A stretch of DNA of 64,000 bases from Nothopassalora personata (Eukaryota; Ascomycota; Dothideomycetes; Mycosphaerellales; Mycosphaerellaceae). Under the pieces are notes generated by a model. That model saw only the letters and a program-made list of their open reading frames with translations, ran no database searches and had not been told where the DNA came from. Positions 63,092 to 64,000 of this stretch are shown piece by piece. The stretch covers positions 3,906,001-3,970,000 of the forward strand of contig CM066291.1 in the NCBI GenBank assembly GCA_033816765.1, given 5' to 3'. Each line of letters opens with the position of its first letter. Position 1 is the stretch's first letter. A program made the translations under genes and the position numbers.

Positions 63092-63096
63092 CTAAC

Positions 63097-64000
63097 GCCT
63101 TTTAAGGGAGTCTCGTTAAAGAAGGTAAGGATTCCTTAGGAAGCTCGTACTTATCTTTACCCTCTTAGGTACTTTATATAACGAACGAGTTAAAGGTTCT
63201 ATATAGGGTTATATACCTTAGGAGAGAGTTAAGTAAGCGATAGTATACTAACTATAGTATCCTTAATATTATAGGGTATAAAGGAACTAGCGAGGAGATA
63301 TTAACATTTAGTATCTTAATATAAATAATATACCTATAGATAGACTTACTAAGCTACTTACGCTATAAGGGAATTACGTAACGGGCTCGGGTTACGTAAC
63401 ATTAGTAAAGGGTTATATACCCGTACTGTCCTCGGTCGCTAACCGCGGACAATATACCTTTTAGTCGGGTTAGGTAAGGTATAAAGTACGGGACATTACT
63501 CTTATATATGCCTTAGAAGTATAAACGCTTTATATAGCTACTAAATATAGTTAAAGAAGAAGTAGATCTATATACCTTACTATCTATTAATAAGGTATAT
63601 ATTAGTACTATCTATACTACCTATAGTAATAGCGTAATAGACACCTAAGGACTACTATAATAGTAGCACGTTATACTAACGTTAATATAGTAATCTAAGA
63701 TAATATAGACGTATACTAAGGTACTAGTAGCTACTAATGCTAAAGCACCTTCCTTTATTTATTTAGTAGTCTAGTAAACGGTATAGCCTATAGAGAATTA
63801 TACAATTATATAGATATTAGCTTATTTACCTATAAGCTATAAGGGCTAAGGGAGTATATTATAATCTAGTGCAATTAGGCTTACAATAAGGCTTAAAGCT
63901 TAAGATCTATTCACTGCTAAGTAGTTACGTAATTAGATTAGTTATTTACTTACACCTGTTCTTTTTAAGTATATATAGTCTTAGATAGACACATGTATGT
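63097..64000. other. RIP-decayed AT-rich sequence, unidentified
   Basis: Continues inverted-repeat arm B for about 50-100 bp, then strongly CA/TG-depleted sequence with stops in every frame. No protein domain recognised; probably an old transposon. Confidence 0.5.

Overview
The window is nuclear DNA of a filamentous ascomycete (Pezizomycotina). The evidence is protein-coding genes with short GT-AG introns (50-80 bp), an ECM33-type GPI-anchored cell-wall protein, an Mnn9-type mannosyltransferase, a HeLo-domain protein typical of fungal non-self recognition, and old repeats that have lost almost all CA/TG dinucleotides while keeping CG, which is the mark of repeat-induced point mutation (RIP). 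I cannot name the species from sequence alone.

Bases 1-27,700 are ordinary gene space: a foldback/MITE-like element (278-828), acyl-CoA oxidase (-), a HeLo-domain protein (+), a five-exon MNN9-type mannosyltransferase (-), a zinc-finger-like protein (-), a small spliced Cys-rich protein (-), ECM33 (-), four related F-box-like/2EXR-like genes of which at least three are broken (16.5-19.5 kb), sphingolipid delta-4 desaturase (-), an UNC93-like MFS transporter (+), two decayed genes (a C78-family peptidase and an alpha/beta hydrolase) and a small Arg-rich coiled-coil protein (+). Exon structures for five genes were worked out by hand from reading frame and splice signals; each sums to a multiple of three.

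Bases 27,700-64,000 are a transposon island, almost entirely nested LTR elements: (1) gypsy element E1, 28,357-35,369, TSD ACGAG, inserted in the 5' LTR of E3; (2) gypsy element E2, 36,275-43,642, TSD CCCAA, inserted in the gag of E3; (3) E3, 28,311-45,370, RIP-decayed, with gag but no pol; a fresh solo LTR (44,959-45,299, TSD CCTTC) sits in its 3' LTR; (4) E4, 45,512-48,829, a RIP-decayed gypsy element in reverse orientation, cut off inside RT; (5) E5, 48,830-55,917, a young chromodomain gypsy element of another family, without a TSD; (6) E6, 57,754-63,091, a young but internally deleted copia element on the minus strand, TSD CTAAC. Degenerate 192-bp repeats, a RIP-decayed solo LTR and an inverted repeat fill the rest.

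The most notable observation is that all four gypsy elements E1-E4 carry, between the last sense ORF and the 3' LTR, an oppositely oriented gene. In each copy, allowing for Cys-to-Tyr changes expected from RIP in the two old ones, it has the C-x2-C-x6-C-x8/10-C-x2-C-x6/7-C spacing of a fungal Zn2Cys6 (Gal4-type) DNA-binding domain, followed by a charged coiled coil. Its start lies about 30-90 bp from the 3' LTR. Even E3, which has no pol, keeps it. E1 additionally carries a tRNA-like gene at the end of pol.
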